Source: Mycolicibacterium porcinum
Lineage (GTDB): Bacteria > Actinomycetota > Actinomycetes > Mycobacteriales > Mycobacteriaceae
NCBI GenBank assembly: GCA_001942045.1
Contig: MSTD01000015.1
Coordinates: 62,001-126,000 of the forward strand
Reading direction: 5' to 3'
DNA length: 64,000 nt
A program made the translations under genes and the position numbers. This document shows positions 56,599-64,000 of this stretch, one piece after another. Position 1 is the first letter of the stretch. Every line of letters starts with the position of its first letter. The notes beneath the pieces were generated by a model. The model saw only the letters and a program-made list of their open reading frames with translations, had not been told where the DNA came from and searched no databases.

Positions 56599-58572
56599 TC
56601 AGCTCTTGACCGGTTCGACGCTCGAGATCTTCCGCGTCCGCTGGTACAGCCACATGAGCACCGCCGCGAACCCGATGATCCCGAGAACCTCAGCGAACGT
56701 CCCGTCGTTACCGGTGAAGATCGCGAATGGGTCGTCGCTTCCGGTGCCGGCGACGAACCCGGCGAACACCACGCCGTAAAGGCTCTCACCGACGATCATG
56801 CCGGTGGCCAGCAGCACGCCCAGGCGCTTCTTGCGTTCGACGTTGGTGCCGGTCCGGTCGGCCCACTTGTTGTAGAAGTAGCCGAGCAGTGAGCCGAGCG
56901 GGATGATCAGGGTCAGGCTCATCGGCAGGTACATGCCCATCCCGACGGCCAGCGGCGGCAGGGAGTATCGGGTTGTCCTGGTGAGGATTTCGTCGACGAT
57001 GACGATCCCGACCCCGATCGCCGCACCCAGCCCGATCAGCGACCAGTCCAGGGATCCGCCGAACACCCCCTTGGCGAGCGACGAAATCAGGGCGGCCTGC
57101 GGTGCGGCCAGGGCGTGGTCGGTGGCTCCCGGAGCGCCCAGGAACCCGAAGGCGCGTTGCATCAGATCGAGCACCGGCGGGATGATCGCCGAGCCGAACA
57201 ACACGCCAATCACCAACGCCACCTGCTGTTTCCACGGTGTCGCGCCGACCAGCTGGCCGGTCTTGAGGTCCTGCAGGTTGTCGTTGGAGATGGTGGCCAC
57301 CCCGAAGGTGATGGCCGCGACGAACAGGGTGAACGCCACCAGGGCGAGGGACCCGTCGTCCGTGGTCGGGCCGTACACCAGCTTGATCACGACGGCCGCG
57401 ATAAGCACCGTCAGGATGCCGACCCCGGAAATAGGGCTGTTGGACGAGCCGATCAACCCAGCCATGTAGCCACAGACCGCGGCGATCACCAGGCCGATCA
57501 GGAAGATGAACAGCACGCTGGCCACGATGATCCCCGCGGAGCTGCCGTGCAGGGCGGTGGAGTGGCTGAAATCCCACAGCAGCACGGCAATTGGGACCAG
57601 CATCGCCACCACGATGCCCACGACGATGGGAAACGGGATGTCGCGCTGGGTGATGTCGACCAGCTGGCCCTGACGCCGATCACGGGCCGACGCCAGCGCC
57701 TCGGTGATGCCCTTGATGATCGGGCGCAGGATCTTCAGCAGCGTCCACACCGCGCCCACCGCGATCGCACCGGCCCCGACGAACCGCACCTCGTGGGTGA
57801 AGATCCCGTCGATGACGTCGGCGACGGATTCGTCCGTCCCGAACGCGCCGATAGTCCGGACCGGCAGCAGCACCCCGAACGAGATGACCAACCCGACCAG
57901 CATCGCGATCCCGACCGTCATCCCGATCAGGTGGCCCACTCCGATCAACGCCAGAGACAGACTGGCGCCGAACATCGAGCCCCCGGCACCGACCCGGAAA
58001 TACGCCGCCACGTAATTGGCCAGCACCTTGAGGTTGGCCAGCAGCGCGAACCCGGCCGACACCAGAGAGCCGAACGCGATGACCCGGATCCCGACGCGGT
58101 TCTCCTCGACACCGCCGCTGCTGTCACCGACCTTGAGCACCTCGGCGGCCGCCACCCCTTCGGGATAGGGGAGATCCGAGCCGGTCACCAGGGCCCGGCG
58201 CAGCGGAATGGAGTACATCACGCCGAGGATGCCGCCGACGGCACACACCGCCACGGTGATCCAGTACGGGAACCCGGTCCACCAGCCGATCATGATCAGA
58301 CCGGGCAGCACGAAGATGATCGCCGAGAGCGTGCCGGCCGCCGAGGCGATGGTCTGCACGATGTTGTTCTCGACGATGGAGTGGTTGGCGAATTTGCGCA
58401 GCAGCGCCATCGAGATGACCGCCGCCGGGATGGACGTGGCGAACGTCAGCCCGACCTTGAGGCCGAGATAGACGTTCGCGGCGGTGAACACCAGCGTGAT
58501 CGCCCCGCCGAGCAGGATCCCGCGGACGGTCAGCTCGCGCAGTGTCGGTGTGGTGGGTTCTGCTACGGCCAA
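56599..58572 (-). CDS. OPT-family oligopeptide transporter
   Basis: 657 residues with about 14-16 membrane helices and the OPT motifs NVYLGLKVGL and PYPEGVAAAEVLK near the N-terminus. The family moves small peptides or metal complexes across the membrane. The start is TTG 58572, with gagagga about seven bases upstream. It is transcribed alone on the minus strand. A plus-strand frame running opposite it is a shadow, rich in His/Asp/Gln. Confidence 0.92.
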   Translation of the reverse strand: MAVAEPTTPTLRELTVRGILLGGAITLVFTAANVYLGLKVGLTFATSIPAAVISMALLRKFANHSIVENNIVQTIASAAGTLSAIIFVLPGLIMIGWWTGFPYWITVAVCAVGGILGVMYSIPLRRALVTGSDLPYPEGVAAAEVLKVGDSSGGVEENRVGIRVIAFGSLVSAGFALLANLKVLANYVAAYFRVGAGGSMFGASLSLALIGVGHLIGMTVGIAMLVGLVISFGVLLPVRTIGAFGTDESVADVIDGIFTHEVRFVGAGAIAVGAVWTLLKILRPIIKGITEALASARDRRQGQLVDITQRDIPFPIVVGIVVAMLVPIAVLLWDFSHSTALHGSSAGIIVASVLFIFLIGLVIAAVCGYMAGLIGSSNSPISGVGILTVLIAAVVIKLVYGPTTDDGSLALVAFTLFVAAITFGVATISNDNLQDLKTGQLVGATPWKQQVALVIGVLFGSAIIPPVLDLMQRAFGFLGAPGATDHALAAPQAALISSLAKGVFGGSLDWSLIGLGAAIGVGIVIVDEILTRTTRYSLPPLAVGMGMYLPMSLTLIIPLGSLLGYFYNKWADRTGTNVERKKRLGVLLATGMIVGESLYGVVFAGFVAGTGSDDPFAIFTGNDGTFAEVLGIIGFAAVLMWLYQRTRKISSVEPVKS

Positions 58573-58698
58573 CTCGGCGTCCTCTCGGTTGCAGTTGCTG
58601 ACTAACGGTAGGCGCTGGGCCGCGGTGTCGCGGGGTGATCGGCGCAGCGAAGTGTGCGCAGTGAGCCACGAGTGGTGGGGGGGTGGAACCCGCAGTCC

Positions 58699-58727
58699 AG
58701 TACGAAATGGGATTTCATTGGTACTCT
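58699..58727 (+). promoter_or_regulatory. operator-promoter of the AbrB/VapC operon
   Basis: Nested inverted repeat: AGTAC (58699-58703) pairs with GTACT (58721-58725), and inside it GAAAT-ggg-ATTTC (58704-58716). The -10 TACTCT (58722-58727) overlaps it and lies six bases before ATG 58734, so the mRNA is probably leaderless and autoregulated. Confidence 0.55.
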
Positions 58728-58733
58728 GATCCC

Positions 58734-58973
58734 ATGGAGGCTGTCATCGATTCCGGTGGGCGAGTCGTCTTGCCCAAGCAACTGCGCGATGCGCTGGGGC
58801 TGGCGCCGGGAGCGACGGTGGACATCTCGGCCTACGGCGGCGGAATACAGATTGTCCCGGGGGGACGCACTGCCCGGCTCGCGCGGGATGAGGACGGTCG
58901 CTTGATCGCAACGGCAGACACGGTGGTCACCGATGAAATGATGTTCGCCCTCATCGACTCGGGTCGGCGCTGA
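58734..58973 (+). CDS. vapB: AbrB/SpoVT-type antitoxin (VapB-like)
   Basis: 79 residues from ATG 58734. The N-terminal swapped-hairpin DNA-binding domain is visible as IDSGGRVVLPKQLRDALGL, followed by a short C-terminal toxin-binding tail. The stop is 5 bases before the VapC start. An upstream frame start at 58683 is rejected because the promoter lies between. Confidence 0.9.
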   Translation: MEAVIDSGGRVVLPKQLRDALGLAPGATVDISAYGGGIQIVPGGRTARLARDEDGRLIATADTVVTDEMMFALIDSGRR

Positions 58974-58978
58974 CGTCG

Positions 58979-59404
58979 GTGTCCGTCACAGCAATCGACA
59001 CGAGTGTCGCGGTGCCACTGCTCATCGCCTCGCATGCGCACCACGCCATGGTCGCGAAGTGGGCGAAGGGCAGGATTCTCGGACTCGCCGGACACGCGTT
59101 GGCCGAAACCTATTCTGTGCTCACGCGACTTCCCGGAGATGCGCGCGTCGCTCCGGCCGATGCGGTTGCGCTGATCGACGACAACTTCCCCGACTCCCTT
59201 CCGCTCGGTGCACGTGTGGCGCGAGCTGCCCATCGCGAGTTCGCCAGACGAGGGATCGCCGGCGGTGCGACCTATGACGCCCTTGTCGCCTTGGCGGCGC
59301 GCGAGCATCACGCAGTCTTGTTCACCCGGGACGCACGTGCGCGCGCAACCTACGAGGCGCTCGGGGTCGACACGGAAGTGCTGGTAGACGACGTCGTGCC
59401 GTGA
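58979..59404 (+). CDS. vapC: PIN-domain toxin (VapC-like)
   Basis: 141 residues from GTG 58979. The PIN acidic quartet is complete: D7 (AIDTS), E43 (LAETYSV), D100 (ATYDALV) and D118 (FTRDAR). VapC toxins are Mg-dependent RNases, often cutting tRNA or rRNA. The operon ends at a hairpin at 59446-59464. Confidence 0.92.
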   Translation: MSVTAIDTSVAVPLLIASHAHHAMVAKWAKGRILGLAGHALAETYSVLTRLPGDARVAPADAVALIDDNFPDSLPLGARVARAAHREFARRGIAGGATYDALVALAAREHHAVLFTRDARARATYEALGVDTEVLVDDVVP

Positions 59405-59445
59405 GTTCGCGGAGTCCCCAACCGCTGCAACGTCTCCCGGAACAC

Positions 59446-59472
59446 CGGGCCAGGATTCGGCCCGCGGGTTTT
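59446..59472. terminator. shared terminator between VapC and the ADP-ribosylglycohydrolase
   Basis: CGGGCC - aggattc - GGCCCG (59446-59464) is followed on the plus strand by cgggtttt. It sits between two convergent genes, so it can serve both. Confidence 0.5.
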
Positions 59473-60433
59473 AGTCGGGGACGGCGGGTGGCCGCTTGTC
59501 CTTGATCGCCGTCGCCAGACCCACGAGGTCGCGCCCCGTGATGCCGGGCCAGCCGTGCAGCACATGGCGCCACTCCAACGGCACGGCCGAGGCGCCGTAT
59601 GCCGCGCCGAGCAGTCCGCCGGCGATCGCAGCCACCGTGTCGGTGTCGTAACCGGCACGCACCGCGGCGTCGAGCCCGCAGCGAAGATGTTCGGGCCCAA
59701 GGCCATCGGCCGCGGTGGTGGTGATGGCAGACCAGGCTGCCTGGAACGCCGCCACCACCCAGCCGTTGTTGGGAATGTCCGCCGGGCGGGTCGCCTCGGC
59801 GTGAGCGATCCGCTGCGACCAGAGATCTCGCCGATGAGAGACGATGTGGTGCAACCCGATTCGCACGTCCAGCTCAGCGGTCAGAACCGCGTGCCGGATT
59901 GCGCAGCACCAGAGCGCGGCCGCGTCGGCGGCATCGGGCTCGTAGTGGGTGAGGTCGCTGATCGCCCGGGTGGCCTCGACCATCGCGTCCTCATCGTTGA
60001 GATAGGCCAGGGCCACCGGCGCGGTCCGCATCAGCGAGCCATTCCCGCCGCTGCGACCGGTCTGCCGGTGCACGGCTTCGGCGGCGTCCCGTGTCCGGGC
60101 TGCGGAAATTCCGCCTTCAGCCGCGGTATGCAGGACCTGCCGGGTCTGAATGCCGACGTCCTTCGCGCGCAACGACCACTCGTACCAGCGGGACACGATC
60201 TTGTCCTGCGCCGTAGCGTCCCGCAAATCGGTTCCGGTAGCCGCGATTTCAGCGATGGCGATCGCCATCGCGGTGTCATCGGTCCACTCGCCCGGCTCCC
60301 ACGGGCCGCCGCCGACCATCTCCACCGGCAGTTCCGGTCCGCGTGGCGGCTGAAACTCGTACGGCGCGCCCAGCGCATCGCCTGCGGCTGTGCCCAGCAG
60401 TACGCCCTCGACCCGGTCGTTCAGTGATGCCAT
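59471..60433 (-). CDS. ADP-ribosylglycohydrolase (ARH/DraG family)
   Basis: 320 residues from ATG 60433 (ggagggg six bases upstream; the frame to 60517 overlaps the regulator and is rejected). Family motifs: GTAAGDALGAPYE, WTDDTAMA with the Mg-binding aspartates (residues about 50-54), and GYDTDTVAAIAGGLLGAAYG near the C-terminus. It removes ADP-ribose from proteins or nucleic acids. It is divergent from an NrtR-type regulator, a common arrangement in NrtR regulons. Confidence 0.92.
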   Translation of the reverse strand: MASLNDRVEGVLLGTAAGDALGAPYEFQPPRGPELPVEMVGGGPWEPGEWTDDTAMAIAIAEIAATGTDLRDATAQDKIVSRWYEWSLRAKDVGIQTRQVLHTAAEGGISAARTRDAAEAVHRQTGRSGGNGSLMRTAPVALAYLNDEDAMVEATRAISDLTHYEPDAADAAALWCCAIRHAVLTAELDVRIGLHHIVSHRRDLWSQRIAHAEATRPADIPNNGWVVAAFQAAWSAITTTAADGLGPEHLRCGLDAAVRAGYDTDTVAAIAGGLLGAAYGASAVPLEWRHVLHGWPGITGRDLVGLATAIKDKRPPAVPD

Positions 60434-60499
60434 TGCGCCCCTCCAACTTTTGCGCAGTATCGCGCTAATTGATCCGTGACTGTACGCTCGGGTTCGGAC

Positions 60500-61150
60500 A
60501 TGGACAAGGATCCCCACAAAGACGCCAGTCGGAAGAGTCTGGAGGATTACCCGCGGCCCTCGGTCGCGGTCGATACTGCGGTGCTGACCGTCGACCCCGG
60601 CCTCGGGCTGGCGGTGCTGCAGGTCCGTCGTCCCCTTGGGCCGGACTGGGCGCTACCCGGCACATTCCTGCACAAGGGTGAGGTGCTCGCCGACGCGGTG
60701 CGGCGGTCGCTCGCGGACAAGGCCAACGTCCACGGTCTGGATCCCCGGCAGCTCCGTGTGTTTGATGCCCCGGATCGCGACAACCGGGGGTGGGTGCTGT
60801 CCGTCGCACACCTCGCCGTCGTTCCTCCCGAACGGGTGGCCACCCGCTCCACGGACATCACGCGGCTGGTATCGGTGGAGGACCCCGGCGAGCTGGTCTA
60901 CGACCACGACGAGATCATCAAGCTGGCCGTCGCCGATGTGCGCGCCCACTACGAGGCGAGTCCGGACCCCGACCGCCTGCTGGGTGAGACGTTCACTTTG
61001 CGGGACCTGCGCCTTGTCCATGAAGCGGTGGCCGGCCGCGACCTGCAGCGCGACAACTTCCGGCGGGCGATGGAAAGCCAACTCGAACCCACAGGTGACT
61101 TCACCGCCGGTGGCCGCGGGAGGCCCGCCGAGCTGTTTCGTCGGGCGTGA
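60500..61150 (+). CDS. nrtR: NrtR-type Nudix-fold transcription regulator
   Basis: 216 residues from ATG 60500; GTG 60476 would add eight. The Nudix fold is clear (PSVAVDTAVLTV, ALPGTFLHKGE), but the Nudix box reads RSLADK where catalytic proteins have REUXEE, so it does not hydrolyse; instead it should sense ADP-ribose. A winged-helix follows (FTLRDLRLVHEAV), and the tail is GRGRPAELF. NrtR proteins repress NAD salvage and ADP-ribose genes. The divergent 66-base gap holds a GCGC-agtatc-GCGC element (60452-60465) that could be its site, though it does not match the usual consensus well enough to call. The nadR-pnuC pair about 7 kb away is a plausible second target. Confidence 0.88.
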   Translation: MDKDPHKDASRKSLEDYPRPSVAVDTAVLTVDPGLGLAVLQVRRPLGPDWALPGTFLHKGEVLADAVRRSLADKANVHGLDPRQLRVFDAPDRDNRGWVLSVAHLAVVPPERVATRSTDITRLVSVEDPGELVYDHDEIIKLAVADVRAHYEASPDPDRLLGETFTLRDLRLVHEAVAGRDLQRDNFRRAMESQLEPTGDFTAGGRGRPAELFRRA

Positions 61151-61271
61151 TGTGAACACCAATATTGGGTAACCGCGAATTTGCCCTCTGCTGAAGCGAT
61201 TTGCGTCGTGTCAAACGTGAGTCATTTCGCTCATTCGACGCATGCGTCAGTTCTGTCGTACGGTCGAAAAC

Positions 61272-62237
61272 GTGGAAATGTACAACCAGGCTTTTGAGTG
61301 GACCGAAACCAACCGACATTGGCTGATCGAGGTCCCCATCAGGGTCGTGGCGTACATCGTCGTCGCGTTAATAATCCGGTATTTGCTGCACCGCGCGATC
61401 GACCGCGCCACCACCGGGCGGGTGAAAAAGTCCCGTAGCGGGGAACTCCAGTCGCAAGACAAGAAGCCGCCGCTGCTTCGCTATCTGCGGGACCGGGCCT
61501 CGGCGACCACGAACGGCCTACGGGCCGCCGAACGCCGCCAGCAGCGGGCGCAGACCATCGGCTCGGTGCTCAAATCCACGGTCTCCATCGTGCTGCTGGT
61601 CTGGGTGGTGCTGGCGATCCTCAGCGTGCTCGGGGTGAATATCGCGCCGTTCATCGCCTCGGCCGGCGTGGTCGGCCTCGCGATCGGCTTCGGCGCCCAG
61701 AACCTGGTCCGCGATTTCGTCAGCGGCGTGTTCATGCTGCTGGAGGACCAGTACGGCGTCGGCGACAACGTCGACCTGGGGGAAGTCTCCGGGGAAGTGC
61801 AGAGCGTCGGGCTGCGGATCACCACCGTCCGCGACATCGACGGCACGCTCTGGTACGTCCGCAACGGTGAGATCGCCCGCGTCGGCAACATGAGCCAGGA
61901 CTACGCGGTCGCCCGGGTCGAGGTACCCGTCGCGCTGACCGCCGACGTCGACCGTGCCGAGCAGGTGGCGGTCGAAGCCGCCCACGACGTGATCGCCGAC
62001 CCGTCGATGTCCGGCAAGGTCATCGGCGAACCCGAGATGCTCGGTGTGCAGTCATTGGCGGCGGACCAGCTCACGCTGCGGATGACGCTGAAGACCCGGC
62101 CGAACGCGCAATGGTCGGTGCAGCGCAAGCTCCGCCGGGAGATTCTGCGTGCGTATGACGAAAACGGAATCAACCTGCCCTACCCGCAGGGCCGGATCCA
62201 TGCCGTTGTCGGCGGTCAGGAGACCAACGGCACGTAA
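61272..62237 (+). CDS. MscS-family mechanosensitive ion channel
   Basis: 321 residues if started at GTG 61272; ATG 61242 and ATG 61278 are alternatives. One membrane helix near residue 20-40, two more around 110-150, and the pore-lining segment AGVVGLAIGFGAQNLVRDF, followed by the beta domain DQYGVGDNVDLG. The channel opens under membrane tension to release solutes on osmotic downshock. The 3' end overlaps a frameshifted small gene on the other strand by 22 bases. Confidence 0.9.
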   Translation: MEMYNQAFEWTETNRHWLIEVPIRVVAYIVVALIIRYLLHRAIDRATTGRVKKSRSGELQSQDKKPPLLRYLRDRASATTNGLRAAERRQQRAQTIGSVLKSTVSIVLLVWVVLAILSVLGVNIAPFIASAGVVGLAIGFGAQNLVRDFVSGVFMLLEDQYGVGDNVDLGEVSGEVQSVGLRITTVRDIDGTLWYVRNGEIARVGNMSQDYAVARVEVPVALTADVDRAEQVAVEAAHDVIADPSMSGKVIGEPEMLGVQSLAADQLTLRMTLKTRPNAQWSVQRKLRREILRAYDENGINLPYPQGRIHAVVGGQETNGT

Positions 62238-62459
62238 TTCGCCGGGTCGATCCGTGTCTCGCCCGACCATCGGTAGGCGGTCAACACGCCGCCCTTCACC
62301 GCGCTGAAGTCCACGCACGTCGCCGATGATGTCGTAACCCTGGGCGGTGGACTCGGTCATCTGGTGGCTCCGCATCTCTTGGTCCGTCTCGACGATAACC
62401 AGGTGCCCCGACAAGTCGGGCAAGTCGAGGCGCCAGGACTTGTCGGTGACAAGTGTCAT
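62216..62459 (-). pseudogene. small conserved-type gene with a one-base frameshift
   Basis: From ATG 62459 the frame reads MTLVTDKSW...STAQGYDII, then coding continues in the +1 frame as TCVDFSAVKGGVLTAYRWSG and ends PANYVPLVS at TGA 62216-62218. The 244-base span is one base over a multiple of three, as expected for a single insertion near 62299-62308, where ATCATCGG may hold one extra A. Both halves read like good protein, and the uncorrected frame runs into the MscS shadow. The product would be about 80 residues; function unknown. A sequencing error is the alternative. Confidence 0.6.
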
Positions 62460-62510
62460 TCTGATCGGCTCGCGTGAGCGCGGTGTAACCGCTGACGAGA
62501 GGAATGACCG

Positions 62511-63101
62511 ATGGCAACCACCACAAACCCCGGCTGGTATCCGGATCCCGAAGGGCAGCCCGGCCAGCGTTATCACGACGGCCGGCGCTGGACCCAGCAC
62601 TTCGTTCCCACCCCGCCGCCCGTGCCGGCACCGGTACCCGCGGCCCCGTCGGTGGCGGTCGCTGTCGCGAACGGCGGCGGCACGAGCCACGGGCTGCATC
62701 TCGTGCTCACCTTGCTGACGTGTGGGGCGTGGCTGCCGGTATGGATCCTCGTTGCGCTGTTCAGCGGTGGATCGTCGTCCTCGGTGGCCGTCTCGGGTGC
62801 CGGTGTGGTCACGCGGGCCTCCCACCGCCGCCCCGCGGTGGTGGTGGCCGCTGTGCTGGGTGGCCTGTTCGCGCTTGGGGTGATCGCTGAACACCCTTGG
62901 CTGATCGCGGTTTTGGCGGTGGTCGGCGTTGTGGCCGGCTTCGGAGTCTGGCTGGTCAAGTCGGCTCAGCAGCGTGAAGAGCAGCAGCGTGCCGAGCAGT
63001 ACCGGCGTGACATGCTCGCCGACCGCGCCGACTACGAGGACAGGCTCTACCGGGAGGGCGACCCGCGCGGAGTGCACGGTCGATACCCGCCCCCCGAATA
63101 G
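62511..63101 (+). CDS. DUF2510 membrane protein
   Basis: 196 residues from ATG 62511 (gagagga seven bases upstream). The N-terminal DUF2510 motif is clear: PGWYPDPEGQPGQRYHDGRRWT, with its conserved tryptophans. A proline/alanine linker follows, then two or three membrane helices (about 65-85, 110-125 and 128-150) and a charged coiled-coil tail. The family is common in actinobacteria, with no agreed function. It ends just before the Fic operon promoter. Confidence 0.85.
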   Translation: MATTTNPGWYPDPEGQPGQRYHDGRRWTQHFVPTPPPVPAPVPAAPSVAVAVANGGGTSHGLHLVLTLLTCGAWLPVWILVALFSGGSSSSVAVSGAGVVTRASHRRPAVVVAAVLGGLFALGVIAEHPWLIAVLAVVGVVAGFGVWLVKSAQQREEQQRAEQYRRDMLADRADYEDRLYREGDPRGVHGRYPPPE

Positions 63102-63113
63102 GGGGCGCCAAAA

Positions 63114-63147
63114 TTGGTACCGTTCTTGGTACCAAACCAGGTATCTT
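63114..63147 (+). promoter_or_regulatory. operator-promoter of the Fic toxin operon
   Basis: TTGGTACC at 63114-63121 and the perfect palindrome TTGGTACCAA at 63126-63135 are spaced 12 bases apart start to start, about one helical turn. The -10 TATCTT (63142-63147) lies five bases before ATG 63153, which lacks a Shine-Dalgarno, so the transcript is probably leaderless and the palindrome its repressor site. Confidence 0.55.
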
Positions 63148-63152
63148 GGGGT

Positions 63153-63350
63153 ATGCCGTCGCTCAACGTCGACTTCGACGATGCCGAACTGGAGCAGATT
63201 CGCGCCGCGGCGCGAGCTGATGACCTGTCGCTGAAGAAGTTCGTGCATGCTGCCGTGATGGAACGTGCCAGCATGCACAAGCGTCGTGTCGCTGAGGCGG
63301 CGCGCCTTGTCGCCGAGCGTTCTGCCGAGCTCAACCGCAGACTGGCGTGA
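63153..63350 (+). CDS. ribbon-helix-helix-like antitoxin for the Fic toxin
   Basis: 65 residues from ATG 63153. An N-terminal strand ([14 protein letters not shown]) followed by two helices suggests a ribbon-helix-helix protein; the rest is a charged helix ([18 protein letters not shown]). It is coupled to the Fic gene by a GTGA overlap. An upstream frame start at 63114 is excluded by the promoter in between. Confidence 0.78.
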   Translation: MPSLNVDFDDAELEQIRAAARADDLSLKKFVHAAVMERASMHKRRVAEAARLVAERSAELNRRLA

Positions 63351-63724
63351 CCGAGTACCTGGATCGTGATGATGTGCTCACCGCGGGGTCCATTGCGTTT
63401 GGTGCTGAACTCAAAGTGCGGGACTACGGCTTGCTTGACGCCGCAGTGGCCAGGCCGCAAGCGACCGTATTTGGCGTCGACGCGTATCCGGAACTTTGGG
63501 ACAAAGCGGCTGCCCTGTTGCAGTTGCTGACACGCAATCATGCTCTGGTCGACGGAAACAAGCGCACCGCGTGGGCAGCAGCCTGGGTGTTCCTGCACAT
63601 CAACGGAGCGGAGCTCCGGGAGGACTTCGACGTCGATCGAGCCGAAGATCTGATGAATGAGGTCGCGACCGAAGACTGCGAACTGGGTTACATCGCAACT
63701 TCTCTCATGGACTTCGCCACGTAG
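63347..63724 (+). CDS. Fic/Doc-family toxin
   Basis: 125 residues, the size of Doc. The Fic motif [14 protein letters not shown] (from H65) matches the Doc-type HxFxDGNKR, with the Lys that favours phosphotransfer to EF-Tu over AMPylation. Start GTG 63347 overlaps the antitoxin stop. A hairpin with a short T-rich run follows at 63732-63760. Confidence 0.92.
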   Translation: MTEYLDRDDVLTAGSIAFGAELKVRDYGLLDAAVARPQATVFGVDAYPELWDKAAALLQLLTRNHALVDGNKRTAWAAAWVFLHINGAELREDFDVDRAEDLMNEVATEDCELGYIATSLMDFAT

Positions 63725-63731
63725 CGGTCCA

Positions 63732-63760
63732 GTGGTATCGCCGGTGGTACCACGTTTCTT
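63732..63760 (+). terminator. possible terminator of the Fic operon
   Basis: GTGGTA (63732-63737) pairs with TACCAC (63748-63753), a 6-base stem with a 10-base loop, followed by gtttcttg. The inner GTGGTACCAC is itself a palindrome, so a regulatory site is an alternative. Confidence 0.35.
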
Positions 63761-63831
63761 GATCACAATTTGGCCTGCGCGGCGGTACCGGTGTGGCAGG
63801 TGTGACCTGAACTCACCCGTACTGACGGTCT

Positions 63832-63845
63832 CGACAAATTTGTCG
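63832..63845. promoter_or_regulatory. 14-base perfect palindrome upstream of the last gene
   Basis: CGACAAATTTGTCG lies 24 bases before ATG 63869, in the position of a repressor or activator site. A -10-like TTAAAT at 63857-63862 follows, six bases before the ATG. Confidence 0.4.
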
Positions 63846-63868
63846 GCCACGCATTGTTAAATCGTTGC

Positions 63869-64000
63869 ATGCCGCAAGAAGGTGGGGCCGACGCCACAGG
63901 TGCCGAACAGTCCGTTCACGATGTCATCTTGGAGCTGCTCGGAAATGACGCCGTGTTGTCCGAGACCGCCAAGGACGTTGTACTCAACGCCTTGGCCGAG
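63869..64000 (+). CDS. unknown protein, N-terminal part (runs off window)
   Basis: ATG 63869 opens a frame of 44 codons that is still open at base 64000. The visible part is acidic and helical (ATGAEQSVHDVILELLGND). A -10-like element six bases upstream suggests a leaderless transcript. Too little is present to name a family. Confidence 0.6.
   Translation, partial: MPQEGGADATGAEQSVHDVILELLGNDAVLSETAKDVVLNALAE

Noticed and set aside
57115..58605. Plus-strand frame of 496 codons, rich in His, Asp, Gln and Arg
   Set aside because: It lies exactly opposite the OPT transporter gene, whose membrane helices and family motifs are clear; the composition is that of an antisense shadow in high-GC DNA.
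62052..63278. Minus-strand frame of 408 codons
   Set aside because: Only the segment from 62459 leftward for about 50 codons reads like protein; the rest is shadow of the DUF2510 and MscS genes. Handled as a frameshifted small gene instead.
1..64000. CRISPR array, tRNA or rRNA genes, insertion sequences
   Set aside because: No regularly spaced repeats, no tRNA-like T-loop in a cloverleaf context and no transposase or resolvase motifs were seen on reading either strand.

Overview
The window comes from a high-GC actinobacterium, most likely a mycobacterium or close relative (Mycobacteriaceae). The evidence is the strong G/C codon preference, frequent GTG and TTG starts, several -10 elements that sit about seven bases before a start codon (leaderless transcripts, common in mycobacteria), and families usual there: a DUF2510 protein, an OPT transporter, a degenerate-Nudix NrtR-type regulator and VapBC. 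This placement is inference; no rRNA or tRNA gene is visible to confirm it.

Region 1 (1 to about 46.8 kb) is a dense defence island with no integrase, transposase or tRNA in view. In order: (a) a three-gene plus-strand module: the 3' end of an unknown gene that runs off the left edge, a 1547-residue DEAH helicase with a DUF1998-type zinc C-terminus, and a fusion of an HExxH metallopeptidase-like domain to a RelE/ParE-like domain; (b) on the minus strand a DUF4011-helicase-Vsr-like nuclease-DUF3320 protein (Hhe architecture); (c) a complete type 2 BREX (Pgl) operon on the minus strand, pglW-pglX-pglY-pglZ-brxD-brxHI, followed after 8 bases by a GmrSD-like (DUF262/DUF1524) gene; (d) divergently from pglW, an AAA ATPase plus S8 protease pair of the IetAS type; (e) a small membrane protein, then a 1279-residue protein with two dynamin-like GTPase heads and a 536-residue single-headed GTPase (Eleos/LeoA-LeoBC-like); (f) an unrecognised 510-residue protein translationally coupled to an 868-residue PLD-fold protein. 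Overlapping start/stop codons mark the modules as tightly coupled operons.

Region 2 (46.8 to 49.3 kb) is a transition: about 490 bases with no supportable gene, a short operon of small hypothetical genes ending in a strong hairpin, and a conserved hypothetical protein on the minus strand.

Region 3 (49.3 to 64 kb) looks like ordinary chromosome with accessory insertions. It holds an Ltp-domain protein, a coiled-coil membrane protein, a macrodomain protein, a nadR-pnuC pair, an HNH nuclease, an EEP-family phosphohydrolase, an OPT transporter, an ADP-ribosylglycohydrolase divergent from an NrtR-type regulator, an MscS channel, a frameshifted small gene, a DUF2510 membrane protein, and three toxin-antitoxin pairs (Phd/RelE, AbrB/VapC, a small antitoxin with a Fic/Doc toxin), each with a palindromic site over its promoter. 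A gene begins at 63869 and runs off the right edge. NAD and ADP-ribose metabolism recurs here (macrodomain, NadR, PnuC, ADP-ribosylglycohydrolase, NrtR), which may matter because NAD-consuming defence is common in bacteria.
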